A DNA stretch of 64,000 nucleotides from Flectonema sp. DT1601 (GCA_964019425.1 OZ025817.1:682001-746000); one strand, 5' to 3'. Positions 33,700 to 44,425 are shown, counted from the stretch's first letter. Program-made: numbers and translations. The notes: generated by a model not told the origin, from the letters alone.

Positions 33700-36600
33700 T
33701 GGTATTACTTTTATTTGAGAATTGGAAAATAAGATTATTATCATTACCAAAAAAAAAAAAAAAAAAAGTGCACTAAATACATTGTTCTGCTATTTTCATA
33801 ATGCACATGTGGAATACGTAGTTTTTTTTCCAGGAAGCGTTAATCCCGTACTACTTTAGCTGTGTAGCATTATCTTACATTGTATTTATGATTAACCTTT
33901 AATGAAGAAAAAGAAGTCAATGCTACATCGAGATTTTAATAAAATAAATCTTTAACTATTATTCGTTGAGGAGGAGATAAAAGGGATGAAAAAAAAATAC
34001 GTAAATAAAAAGGAAAAGATAAAAAAAAGAAAAATAATATTTTCTAAAATCGGTATGAAACAAAATAAAATTAGAAAACAAGCGATTTCGATGCCGCTGA
34101 TGCCTTTCTTTTAAAGAAGCAAAACAGAAAATAAATATCCTGAAGCATCATTCACTGTAACAAATTATTTATAAAGCTGTTTTTCTTTCTTTTTTTTTTT
34201 TTGGTAACCGGTGGTAAGTCATAAATAAAGTCACACAAAAGTGGGAGAAGAAAAAAGGGGAAAAAAAAAGGGGGGAAAGTAACAGCTATGTTGACCGCAC
34301 TTATTTATTTGTTTTTCTTCCAGATTATTCCATTTCCTCTTGCATTTTTCTGACAAGAGGACCGATGCAGGATTAAGACAAAAAGACGTCTTCTCTGTTG
34401 GAATAAAAAAAGGAGAAGACTAGAACAACCCTTTTATGTATCTTTTTTTTTTTTTCTTTTTTTTTTCTTTTTTTTTTTTTAGACAACCAACGGAAGAAAC
34501 AGTAGTCGTATTTCACCTGTGGTAGGGAACATATAAGAAAAAAAAAATAAATAAACAAAATTTAAAAAAAAAAAAAAAAAAAGAGGGAGGGAGGAATAAA
34601 AAAATCAAAAAAAAAAAAAAAAACAATAAAATCAGTAAAAAAAAAAAGAACCCCCGACTTCTTTTCACTGCTGATGGTGTCAATTTTCACACGTTTTTAT
34701 CGATGACGAAAAACACGAAACAACAAGCCTCTCTCTTTCGGCCGAAGCCGAGGGTTGCTTGTCGTTTTTCATTTCCCTACTCTTGTTTTTGTTTTGTTTT
34801 TTTATTTTATCCCCGAAAATTCCGCGGGAACACTACAACAACTACAACTTCTGAATACACTTATAAGAAAAGTAACTAAATAAGGGGAATAATAGTTAAG
34901 AAAAAGAAGAAAAAAGAAAAATAAGAAGAAGAAGAAGAACGCCTTATTCGATCACACATTTAAATGAGAATGGGGAAGCCAACAAAATCGAACAGCTTTC
35001 GCTGAAATTACATAAAATGTCCCTAATCTACAATATTTATAAAACACATTGCAGAAGAACTAAAGTGAATGACACAGGACAGTCAAGTCATGGTCTTGAG
35101 AACTCGCGTTGACTTCCCAAAGGAACAACAAAAGGGGAAAGAAAAAAAACAAAAATAATAAGAAGAAGAAGAACAATAACGACGGAATGCGCTTCCCTAT
35201 TTTTTATATAATATAATTAATAGTAATAGGAAAAAAGGAAGAATCTTTTTTTTTTTTTTTTTTAATCGCTTACTTGACATGGAAAAATACAACGCGGTGG
35301 CACCCTGCCGACGAGACTTTGCGAAGCAATTTTTTTTCTTTTTGTACCGACGTAGTCGGAGAAGAAAGTATTCAGATTGAAGGATTCCGTCTGCGTTCAA
35401 CGAAATATAAGGCTAATCTGACTGGTATTTTTTTATCTTTTTTAAGCTTTTTTTCGAAAGCTTGGTTTGAAAAGATTTTTTATATAAAATAAAAAAATAA
35501 AAAACTTCTAAAATGTATTCACCAATGCTGTTTTTGAATTAAAATTACACCACATGCACTTTAGCCACAAAAAGAAACTTGCTTATATCCGCAGTTTAAT
35601 GTGGTAAAGTGAACGAATATAACTTAGTGACTTTCCTGAATATAAAAATAAAAAAAAAGGAACTAAACAGCAATGGCGAATACAATAGACAAAACAAGTA
35701 AATTTAAAACAAATAAAAGAGGGAAATGTGTCTTAATAGACATGATTTGTTGATTCCTTGGGGCACCGCTTCTGTACACTCTGCGGTTGTTCGAGATGAT
35801 TTTTTTTTTTTTTTTTTTATAGTTATTTTAATATCGGTAATTTTAGTAAGGGAAAAAAAAAAAAAAAAAGAATTGGCTTTTTATCTTCAACTATGCAGAA
35901 AAATAATAATATAACAACTGTGATTTTTTTTTTGTTTGTGCACGAAACCGACTTAAACTGATAAAGCTAAAGGAGGTTTACGTGTGCTGCCAATATTCTT
36001 CTTAAAATGCAAAAAAAAAAAAACTATAAAGAAAACATTTGGGAATATATCCCAATTCCTTTGTGACAAATTTTAAAAAAGTTGTCAAGAAGACAGCATA
36101 CCTAAATTGTTAGTTTTCTAAAAAAAAAACTGGAAAAAAACATTTTTTTTTTGTTTATTTTCAATAATTTTTTTGAATAACCAGAAACCACTGGTAAAAA
36201 CACTGGTACTTCGATTCTCGATAAAAAAAATTCAATAGAAATGATCTCAAAAAAAAAAAAAAAAAAAAAAAAACCAAATCCGTTTTCTATTAGACTATGA
36301 TATTCCTCAAGTACCAAGTCCAAAATAATGTGAAATACTTTCTTCATCTAATTATTTTGAACCTGAGAAACTAACAGGTTTTCAATCTGTCATTCAAAAA
36401 AAAAAAAAGAACAAGAAAAAGTTCTACCCAGAGTTTTTTTTTTTTTTAATTTTCCCTCTTCTCTGTTGATGGTAGTACACAACCATATCATTAAAAAAAA
36501 AAAAAATTAAAAAATTAAAAAAAGAAGAAATCTATAATGAATGAAAATATGAAAAAAAAACGGGGATGTGAAAATCTGAATACCGTAACTGAATAATTTA

Positions 36601-36712
36601 TAAGGGTTTGTAGAGAGTAAAAAAATAAAAATAAAAAAAAAAGCTGCGTCTGCATATCTACATAGTAGTAGGCTTTTTGAAAGTGGAAACCAATATCTGT
36701 TTCTCTTAAAAA
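33700..36712. other. Gene-free region, about 3 kb, the longest spacer in the window
   Basis: Dominated by A/T runs and GAA-type repeats near 34920-34940 and 35160-35173. GC-richer islands lie near 34660-34780 and 35270-35420. It includes one copy of the dispersed ~70-bp repeat (35931-36001). No coding exon could be supported on either strand. It could hide a promoter or transcription start, a terminator, non-coding RNAs or the 3' UTR of the PDZ gene. Confidence 0.5.
35931..36001 (+). repeat. Dispersed ~70-bp repeat, copy 1
   Basis: Near-identical, in opposite orientation, to 42875-42952. About 46 bases are identical without gaps (35949-35992 region, including AAAGGAGGTTTACGTGTG). Flanks differ by single bases and by a 7-base TGAACCG present only in the other copy. 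It sits in the 3-kb gene-free region. Confidence 0.85.
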
Positions 36713-37192
36713 CTAAGCGCAAGTACTGTAAAGTGTATGAAGACAAGGGGGCATGTATTCAAGGGTTGTAGAGCTACGGGGATTGAACTCGTCGATCCAT
36801 TTATTTGGAAGAAGAGGAGTCGTACAACTCGAAGAGTCAGAATCGATACTCTGATCTGACGTACTTCTGCGACGTGATTTCATGCGAAATTGTTTTTCAG
36901 CTTTTATATCTTCATCATCTGCAGAGCAACCCAAAACGATGTCAAATGTCGTTAAGTGCTTGACCTGTTCTAAGGCTTGTTGAAGAGAACCGACATTGAA
37001 CACCCTCATACCTCCAACTTCAATGAGTTTTCTCTTCTCTGGAAGTCTACTCCTCGCACCTGGGCTTCCAGGCACCACCGTACTGACGAATAGATCACCT
37101 CCAACTTTTCTAACTATGTCCAACCCGAGTGATTCACCCACATAGTTCTTGTGAATTGTTATAACAGTTTGATTGATGTTAGCGATGTGCAT
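36713..37192 (-). CDS. Small PDZ-domain protein, 159 aa
   Basis: Residues 8-90 form a PDZ fold: carboxylate-binding loop ESLGLDIVRK, core STVVPGSPGARSRL and IEVGGMRVFNVGS, and helix QQALEQVKH. The remaining 65 residues are Ser-rich, basic then acidic, and may be a regulatory tail (KSRRRSTSDQSIDSDSSS). The protein should bind short C-terminal peptides of a partner. Intronless. The acceptor-like TTACTCCCCCTCAG lies about 19 nt before the ATG. Confidence 0.8.
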   Translation of the reverse strand: MHIANINQTVITIHKNYVGESLGLDIVRKVGGDLFVSTVVPGSPGARSRLPEKRKLIEVGGMRVFNVGSLQQALEQVKHLTTFDIVLGCSADDEDIKAEKQFRMKSRRRSTSDQSIDSDSSSCTTPLLPNKWIDEFNPRSSTTLEYMPPCLHTLYSTCA

Positions 37193-37729
37193 TTTATAGG
37201 GGGAATAATGCTGAGGGGGAGTAACTTGACAATATAATTAAATATAAAGCAACCAATATAGGGAAAGAGGGAAGGCTTGATACGATACAAAAAGATTTAT
37301 TCGGGAAGAATACTGCAGGTCTTTACAATGAAAAAGAGGGGAAGTTTGAATTATTTTGAACTTGTATAAAAACAAAATCGTGCAATTTAACAATCTGTTT
37401 ATTTTCATCATTGGTGTGACTGCGAAAAAGAAAATAATATATAAAAAAAAAAAAACGAAAGTGATCCAAAATATTTTTTTATTTTTATTTACTTTTTTTT
37501 TACTCCGTTTTTTTACAATACGGGCAGTTTCTTAAAAACAAATTAATTAGCGAAGAAGCACATTCTTGATGACGGAGAATGAGCTTGATCAAGGAAACCA
37601 GCAAATATAAAAAAAATTTAAAATTAAATATCATAATTTCAGTTAAATTCAGCAACCGTAACGTGGTTGTACTGAAGACGATAGTTAGGTTTTTGGGGTT
37701 TAGACTGCATCATCGTTGAAACAAACGAC
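37193..37729. other. Intergenic region, 537 bp
   Basis: Between the RPAP3 stop (37730) and the PDZ gene. Contains A/T runs near 37439-37455 and 37470-37500 and the acceptor-like tract at 37211. Nothing else recognised. Confidence 0.5.
37211..37225 (-). promoter_or_regulatory. Pyrimidine tract plus AG before the PDZ gene
   Basis: The minus strand reads TTACTCCCCCTCAG, 19 nt before the ATG at 37192. It is acceptor-like, with no coding exon upstream. Confidence 0.4.
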
Positions 37730-39829
37730 TTATGATTGAAGTCGTTTTTTCAAATTAGCCGATACTTTTTCAATGTCAGGATGACTTGATAAAAGTTTAG
37801 GCAAGGCCTCCAAGTGTGTAGTTACAGATGAGTCAATAAACATTAGAAGAGCAGAGAGACGATCCAACAGCGACAGCTGTTTAACAATAGCGAAAGCCCT
37901 ATCACTATCTGCAGACTCTCCTGAAGTAACAAAAGTATTATGAGCGATAGCAACTATATCAGCGAGTACTTCTTCTGAGATGTTCGATTTAAAGAAATCT
38001 GAATACTTGTCCGTAGGAACAGCTCGTAAATATGAAGGCTTCTCACTCTCTTCAAGAGTAGTCCACGTCCGTTGAAATTGAAGATAGTTCTTTGGGATTT
38101 CTCTCGTTTTTCCACTTCGCTGATATTCTTCTGCTGCCTTCAGAGCAGCCTCTCGAGGAACGATGTGCTTTCCACCCTTAGGAGATGAATTAGAGTTTGT
38201 TGGTGAGTTTTGCTTCTTTTCAACTGCTGCCGGAACTGCAACCGGAGCTGGTGTTGGAGTCGGAGTCGGAGTCGGAGCTGGAGTTGGGTCAACGTGTTTT
38301 GGTTGAGGCTTCTTCTTCACCTGAACTTCTTCTTCCTCTTCGCTGTCACTGAGCTCTTCGATCCCACTTTCAGACAATGGTTTCGGTTCCTTTTTCTCTT
38401 TCTTTACCGCCGGTGCCGGTGCCGGTGCTGAAACTTTCTTAATCGGAATCTCAATCTCTTCCTCTTCCTCGGATTCCTCATCGTCATCAACTTCTTCGAT
38501 TTGGAGAGTTTTTCTGGCGGTGGTAGGCTTCTTCTGTGTTGTTATTATTTTTTTTTTTTTTTCTCAACCGTAATTTGACTTTACAAACAATAAGATAAAT
38601 AACAAACCTTTTCCTCAAGCTTCTTCAGCTCTGCCTCTAATTGTTTTATCATAGTAACAGCTTCCTTGTTGGTTGGCTCTAACACTAATACAGTATTTAA
38701 GTCGGTGAGAGCATCTGTTAACTTCCCGCTATTTTTTCTTGCTAAGGCACGTCTAAAGAATCCTTTTGTAAAAGTTCTATTGTGATGGATACATTTTGAA
38801 GCGTCGTCTTCCGCTGATTGCCAGTTTTCTAATTTTAAATGTGCCATAGCTCTGTTTGAATAGAGGATATGAACGTCTTTATCCTCGTCATCATATTTTA
38901 TTGCTTTGGTGTAGTAGGCGATCGCTTCGTCGTATTTCTGTTGTTTGAAACAGTCGTTTCCGAGATCTTTCTGTTGCTTAATCTGTTTTTTTTTTGTTAT
39001 ATATACGTGAAAAAAAAACAACATCAATCTTCTTATTTTCTTTCTAATATATAAATCAAGACATACCGGATTTGAAGCTTCTTTTGCCGCCATCATTTTT
39101 TGAATTTCCCTTTCATCTACGGTACCACGAATAGGAGGATAATCTGCTTCTATCTGTTGTAGTTTTTGTGTTTAACAATAAGCACGTTCCTTAGATTGAT
39201 TCTAAGAAAAAAACAGCAATAGCATACCCGATGTTTCTTTGACACATGTGTATCCTTCTTTTTTATGTCAGTCTCCCAAGATTTTAAATCACTTAAAAAG
39301 TCCTTAAAGTCTTCAGCTTTATTCTGTTGTAGATTATGTTTTTTACAGCAAGTAGCAATCGGATACCCGTAGTTATATACTTTTACGTGTTACTAATAAG
39401 TAATCGAATTAACGGAAAGAAATCAAAACAAATAATGTTTTTTTGATGTTTCAGACTAAAATTTTAAAAATATTTCTTCGGATCATACGACCCTTACCCA
39501 GCTCTCCATGCGTAGTAGAAAGCGCGTAAGTCTGAGAATGTGGAAATAGCACAAAGCCACGACAAGAAATGCTAAACAATAAGTCCTCAGGCGGGAGCAA
39601 GAATCGGCATGCGAACTCAAGAATCAGCATGTCAAAGAGCCTCAAGGATCCCGAAGAGGAATGTTAAACAACAAATCGAGCGGAGGTCCAAAAGTGAAAA
39701 TCTAATCACAGAAAGACAGGTCAGTAGAGAACTAATTGCACGGAGGACATCAAAGGACCCGACCAGATTAAATAAAAGAATACATACCTTGATATCTCTT
39801 TGGATTTCTACCACCTTATCTGATGCCAT
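37730..39829 (-). CDS. RPAP3: RPAP3 homologue (R2TP co-chaperone), five exons
   Basis: RPAP3 is the TPR subunit of the HSP90-linked R2TP complex that assembles RNA polymerases, snoRNPs and PIKKs; relatives help dynein-arm assembly. Exons 39829-39788, 39323-39228, 39153-39067, 38982-38608 and 38533-37730 give about 467 aa. The N-terminus (EDFKDFLSDLKSWETDIKKKD, then PPIRG) matches the animal RPAP3 N-terminal helix. One three-repeat TPR unit spans about residues 76-200 (KDLGNDCFKQQKYDEAIAYY, YSNRAMAHLKL, KGFFRRALA), where human RPAP3 has two. A long acidic, Pro-Thr-rich linker (EEEEE, PTPTPTP) leads to the C-terminal RPAP3_C helical domain (about 340-465). Intron 3 (84 nt) is stop-free and a multiple of three. 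Intron 1 is 464 nt, far longer than usual. Confidence 0.9.
39324..39787 (-). other. Long first intron of RPAP3 (464 nt) with internal near-repeats
   Basis: Flanked by GTATGT and ACAACAG. Its middle (39470-39780) is GC-richer than normal introns and contains the near-direct repeats AAGAATCGGCATG (39599-39611) and AAGAATCAGCATG (39619-39631). No RNA family recognised. Confidence 0.5.
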
Positions 39830-39851
39830 TTTCCAGACACAATTTTATTTA

Positions 39852-39880
39852 CTGAAAAAAAAAAATAAAAATAATAAAAA
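39852..39880 (-). promoter_or_regulatory. Pyrimidine tract plus AG before RPAP3
   Basis: The minus strand has a T-rich run ending TTTTTTTTTTTCAG about 22 nt before the ATG. Only 163 bp separate this ATG from the stop of the upstream chaperonin-like gene. Confidence 0.45.
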
Positions 39881-39992
39881 TAAGTCTTCCTGCAATACCA
39901 CATTCTAACAGTAATGTGTGTGAAATAGTTAGTTGCTGTAGTTAGTATTAATAATTATCAGTCAATTGAAAAAGAAATATTCGTATGGTTTG

Positions 39993-41627
39993 CTACACCA
40001 ACACAGTTTGTGTAACGTACTCTGATTCATTTTGTCGAATAGAGACACTTGGACATATTCCATTAATACGATTTAATGAAATAAATAAAGACAACACCGA
40101 TTCTACTAAATATGGTAATCCTGAAAGTGGTTCAAATAATTCAACTTCTGAAGGTGGCATTACCTGACTGCAATCAGTTATTTCTGACATGAGATGAGAA
40201 ACTGTTATTGTCGACACCACACCAAAACCACTTTGACGAGCCTCGCATACCTGACGACGAGCATATGTATTATTCTGAACAGTGTTGACAACCCTTGAAT
40301 GAACAACATCCTCAACAGTCTGTGAAAGACATTTCGAAAAGTCGTTCAACGGTAAAACATTTCTAATAATCTCAGATGCCAGCAAGAAATCAGCTCCTGC
40401 ACCTGGAAGCAGTTCAACTCCATCATCACTTCCATCAATTTCAGAAAATCGAATAGCCGTCATTACTTTATTTATATAATTACTATAGTCTAGTTGGATT
40501 GATTCTGAAGGAGCACACAGAAGTATCGATTTGGTCTTCTTAACAGAAGACGATAACACAAACAGGTCTCGTGAAAGTCTCGAAACTAATGCAGTGTTTT
40601 TATCCTCTGTTGGAGCATTAGTGATATCATCGAAAAGAACATCGTGGCTGTCCCATATTGAGGAGTCGATATGGTGTGAAATTTGATGAATAACTGCAGA
40701 TTGCACCGAATCAATCACAAGTAACGAATGATTTAAAGCGCACGTAGATAACTCAGTCGGGATTGCCGATGATGTGACTACAATATGGTATCCATGTTTC
40801 TTGACATTCACACAGAATTTTTCACATGCGTCTATAACGTATTTCTTACTGTCGGATAGTTCATTTACATCGTACTTGTAAATTAGTTTTTCCTTATCAT
40901 CGTCTTTACCCTTTCCAAGTAACGGTTCACTACTGAGAAGTAGAAGCTTTCCTGGATTCATAGCCATGCTGTTGTGAAGGATTCTCCCGTTGAAAATCAA
41001 GCCGTTGATAACCTTTGAATGGTCCAGTTTACCGGGTGCTGTGAATATCGTAATATCGGGGATGCTGTTTTTGTTATAATCGCATATAGATGAGTGAATT
41101 AAAGGAAGAAGAGCATCGCGTACTCCTGAAGTACAACACGTTGACAATATCGATGATCCAAGTAGACTCCGTGACTTCACTACAGGAACAGTTATTGAAT
41201 GTTGCTTAAGTTCTTGTCGTAGAGATTTAGATAAAACTTTTTGAACTCTCGAAATTTCATTTAAATTTATATCTTTTCCATTCATTTGATTAAACAAATA
41301 AGCGAGGGTAAGAATATATCCGGCAGTACAATCTCCTCTCATGTTCTTAAACGATTCCAAAGAAGACAAAGTAATTGTTGCTATGGGGTGAGTATGACGT
41401 ATTTTTTTCAACAAGCTGCTGGCATCATTGCCAAACGATACTTTTCCTGTCATTCCAACACTCACTCGCATCTTACCATCTGGTCCATAGCAGGGTCTGA
41501 TCGTTTCTTCCAAGTCGTTTATAATATTACGTGCACTTTGAAAAAATTCATTTTTGGTACGAACCTCTCTCTGTTTTGTTCCAAACACCGTTGGAACAGT
41601 GTACTGAGGCATAGCGACCACAGGCAT
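39993..41627 (-). CDS. MKKS: Divergent group II chaperonin-like protein, MKKS/BBS6-like
   Basis: A 544-aa intronless protein with the TCP-1/CCT fold order. The N-terminus has IRPCYGPDGKMRV (cf. CCT LGPxGMDK), GNDASSLLKKIRHTHPIA (cf. NDGATIL..HPAA) and RGDCTAGYIL in place of the nucleotide motif GDGTTS. The C-terminus has LLPGAGADFLLASEII in place of GGGA.E. The CYGPxG, THPI and DC.....IL pattern resembles the BBS chaperonin MKKS (BBS6), which has lost ATPase motifs and helps assemble the BBSome for ciliary transport. CCT-theta and other CCT subunits fit less well at the DGTT site. The call rests on remembered family features; BBS10 or BBS12, or a very divergent CCT subunit, remain possible. 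No targeting signal. Confidence 0.6.
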   Translation of the reverse strand: MPVVAMPQYTVPTVFGTKQREVRTKNEFFQSARNIINDLEETIRPCYGPDGKMRVSVGMTGKVSFGNDASSLLKKIRHTHPIATITLSSLESFKNMRGDCTAGYILTLAYLFNQMNGKDINLNEISRVQKVLSKSLRQELKQHSITVPVVKSRSLLGSSILSTCCTSGVRDALLPLIHSSICDYNKNSIPDITIFTAPGKLDHSKVINGLIFNGRILHNSMAMNPGKLLLLSSEPLLGKGKDDDKEKLIYKYDVNELSDSKKYVIDACEKFCVNVKKHGYHIVVTSSAIPTELSTCALNHSLLVIDSVQSAVIHQISHHIDSSIWDSHDVLFDDITNAPTEDKNTALVSRLSRDLFVLSSSVKKTKSILLCAPSESIQLDYSNYINKVMTAIRFSEIDGSDDGVELLPGAGADFLLASEIIRNVLPLNDFSKCLSQTVEDVVHSRVVNTVQNNTYARRQVCEARQSGFGVVSTITVSHLMSEITDCSQVMPPSEVELFEPLSGLPYLVESVLSLFISLNRINGICPSVSIRQNESEYVTQTVLV

Positions 41628-42114
41628 CTTGTATCCCTTCCCCCAGCTGCGTGTTTTTTTTTTTTTTGAAGTAAAATTAGAATAATAGAAATTGTTTTTG
41701 CAATAATAAAAGCTGACAATTCCCCCCTGTCAGGTCGTCATCTGTGTTCGTGTGGGGATGACATCGCTGTTGATGAAAATATTTTTTTAAAAAAAAACAT
41801 TAACTTTATTCAAAAACAATGACCCAGAATACGATTAAGGCGGACATGCGCCATCAAATACTAATATTCGCTGTCAGTATTTTCTGTTTGTGGTTTCAAA
41901 CAACTAGCCAACTAAGTGGCGAAGCAGGAAAACAAAAACCGTCTTCTTCTTCTTCTTCTTCAGGTTATTATTTATAACACACATTTATGCGATTCGGTAA
42001 AAATCAACTTTTTGTTTTGCGAAATGTTTATTTCTTTAATAGAGTAACCAATTGTCAGGTATTTCGTAGAGATGAACAAACTCATTATGACCAACTGTTT
42101 CCGACGCTAGAATA
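41628..42114. other. Intergenic region, 487 bp
   Basis: Contains a CTT repeat near 41943-41960, T/A runs and an acceptor-like CACGCAG 19 nt before the chaperonin-like ATG. No gene. Confidence 0.5.
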
Positions 42115-43768
42115 CTACTGAAATCCAAACTGTTGCTGTTTCTGCATGTCGGTTGTCCATTTCTTTGAATTCTGATTATCCGGATCAGCTGGCAAACTAC
42201 CATTCTTCACGACGTGAAAGTACGAATAGACAAGTTTTTCGCGGATGCTGAGAAGCTTCATGGAGTCAACCTGTTTTTTTTTTTTGTTTTTTTTTTCAGT
42301 TCAATAAAAAAAACATTAACTCCTACGACGTACCAGCATCTAAAAAACATACTTTTTGTGCCATGTTTGGAATAGGAAGAGATTGATCTTGTTGAGAGAA
42401 CATCTCTTCAATAATTACATCGGATTTGTTATCAGACCAAAGTGGTGATACCTCCCGGTCATCTTTAACAGGATCCGCTGCTGATATAACTTTTTCAAGA
42501 TACGGAAAACAAGCATAAAATCTAAGAAAACCAGCTACATGAACACCAAGGCTCTTAATATACATCTTTTCACGCTTTATCATTTCCCAAGGAGGAGACA
42601 GATATTGGGATGGGTATGACGGGTAGTAAACAGGTGGAAGTAGAGGTGGTATTTTTACCATATACTTTTCCGATACCTCGTGAATGAGGTATTTAATTAT
42701 CATAATATTTATACAATACGGAGTGAGGTATCCCCCAGCAGAGTTTGTTATGCCGATGTATTTGGTCCATTCTCGAAGAACAATCGACATTGGCATGAAG
42801 AACGGACAGCTCTGTTTGTTTTATTTTTGATTATTATTTTTTTTTTGCAATTAACAAGTATTGTAAGAACGAAAAAGAATGTTGGGCAGCACACGTAAAC
42901 CTCCTTTAGCTTTATCAGTTTAAGTCGGTTCACGGTTTCGGGCACAAACAAAGTGGAAAAAAAAAAAAAAAAAAAAAAAAAATGTATAAAAACAAACCCT
43001 AGCATATTCTCGCAGTAATAGACTATTCCGGACACCATGAAAGAAGAGAGTGATGTCGAAATTCACACCCTCAGGTCCTTCTCTCCTCAGTATTGGTACT
43101 CTCGCTGGAATCTGTTTCAGATGAGTAAAACCCGCACGTTGTAACATCAGTTCATAATCATTTAGATGACTGACCATTTCCTGTTTGGTTTGTTATCGTA
43201 TTGACATAACGCTAATGTTTATCACAACAAAAAAAAAAAAGCAATAATAACACACATCTCGCAGAACAGGATTTAGTGATTTTCCATCCTCGTCGTATCT
43301 CATTATTGCCAAGTCTAGATCAGAAGATTGAGTTGATAAGCCGCTCATACATGATCCGAATGTGAATAATCGAAACTCTCTCTCTGTTAGTTGCTGATGT
43401 TTATTATTATTGTTTGGTGTTGTTGTTGTCGTAGTTTTAGTAAAGTAGCAAACCTCTTTGAGACACATTTCTACTCGTTGTCTAATTTCCATAACTTCTT
43501 CAAAACGTTCCTTCGACATCATTAATTGACCACACTGATCAATAATACTGTGACCAAGTGCAGCCCATGGAACAGTCTCTCCTAACTCTAACGGGGTTGG
43601 TGGATGCTTTGTAAGACATGGTGTCCAAGGGTCTGACCAGTGCTGAGAACTCGCACAATAACTGTCAATCTCTGCCTTGGCAGCGAGAGCCTTTGGAGGT
43701 TGGCTCGCTAACCCGCTCCCTTCTGAAAAGAGACGCCGCTGGAGAATCCAACCGGCTCGCTTCACCAT
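42115..43768 (-). CDS. Non-canonical poly(A) polymerase / terminal uridylyltransferase (Cid1-like), five exons
   Basis: A DNA polymerase beta-superfamily nucleotidyltransferase that adds A or U to RNA 3' ends. Proposed exons are 43768-43454, 43393-43256, 43180-42998, 42811-42353 and 42270-42115, about 416 aa. The catalytic motif FGSCMSGLSTQSSDLDLAI carries the first two Asp; NFDITL in exon 3 supplies the third. The PAP/25A-associated region follows (NSLLLREYA, LREWTKYIGI, GGYLTPYCINIMIIKYL), as in Cid1 and TUTases. The first intron (60 nt, stop-free, multiple of three, donor GTTTGC) would otherwise read as Thr/Asn low complexity and is my inference. The third intron (186 nt) is long because it contains a copy of the dispersed repeat. 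The N-terminus (VKRAGWILQRRLFSEGS) is basic and could be mitochondrial. The U-versus-A preference cannot be read from sequence. Confidence 0.85.
42875..42952 (-). repeat. Dispersed ~70-bp repeat, copy 2, inside an intron
   Basis: The reverse complement of this stretch is nearly identical to 35931-36001, with an extra TGAACCG. It lies wholly in intron 3 (42812-42997) of the nucleotidyltransferase gene, between a long T run and an A-rich end, and accounts for that intron's excess length. Confidence 0.85.
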
Positions 43769-43882
43769 CTCTCCTTTCTAATAAATAAAATAATTTTTTT
43801 ATCAAAAAAAAAAAAAAAAAAACGAATCCAAATTAATAACCTAAATACAAAGAGAATATCACATCATTGAGATCTGTGAGGG

Positions 43883-43982
43883 TGAGGGGGGTTAACTGTT
43901 TGATTTTGTACGTAAAATACAAATGTATTGTATCATAAACAACATAACGATAATTTAACATTAGTTCTGAGATACAGTGACT
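43883..43982. repeat. Direct repeat copy A (about 100 bp)
   Basis: Starts with TGAGGGGGGTTAACTG and ends with GATACAGTGACT. Matches copy B at 44117-44217 with only a few base differences over about 100 bp. Confidence 0.9.
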
Positions 43983-44116
43983 AGGTGTGATGCTTAACTT
44001 AGCCTTTTAAAGTAACTATTTAGGTTCCGAGAGTAATCCATATACCTCTTACCTCTATTCTCTCATCATCAGTATGGTGTAGAAGTAAGTCAATCATCTG
44101 TTGTGACTGAAGCATG

Positions 44117-44217
44117 TGAAGGGGGGTTAACTGTTCGAGTTTGTACGTAAAATACAAATGTATTGTATCACAAATAACATAACGATAATTTAACATTAGT
44201 TCTGAGATACAGTGACT
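44117..44217. repeat. Direct repeat copy B (about 101 bp)
   Basis: Same sequence as copy A with a few substitutions and one extra A; start-to-start spacing is 234 bp. Directly after it, TGTGAGGGGGGGGTAAC begins what looks like a third, truncated copy. Confidence 0.9.
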
Positions 44218-44425
44218 GTGAGGGGGGGGTAACCTGATGAGTTGATTCTTACCATAGCCACAACCAAGGGATATTTTAAAAAATCTAACTTCTATATCAC
44301 AATAATAACAATAACAATGTTTTGCTTTTCCATTATATTATTTTCGGGATAAGCATTCGAAAAGCATTGAATGCTATAAAAAAAAAAAAATAAAAAAAAA
44401 TTAAACGGAAATAAAATCAAGGAAG

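Larger units (their letters stand above)
43769..44425. other. Intergenic region, 657 bp, with 100-bp direct repeats
   Basis: Between the coiled-coil gene stop and the nucleotidyltransferase start. It contains the two direct repeats (43883-43982 and 44117-44217), a third partial G-rich start at about 44219-44233, and A runs at both ends. The acceptor-like TTTTATTTATTAG is 9 nt before the ATG at 43768. Confidence 0.6.

Noticed and set aside
33700-33750. Longer N-terminus for the histidine phosphatase
   Set aside because: The extension starts at a non-ATG codon and is translated A/T-rich leader; the conserved fold begins right after the ATG at 33699.
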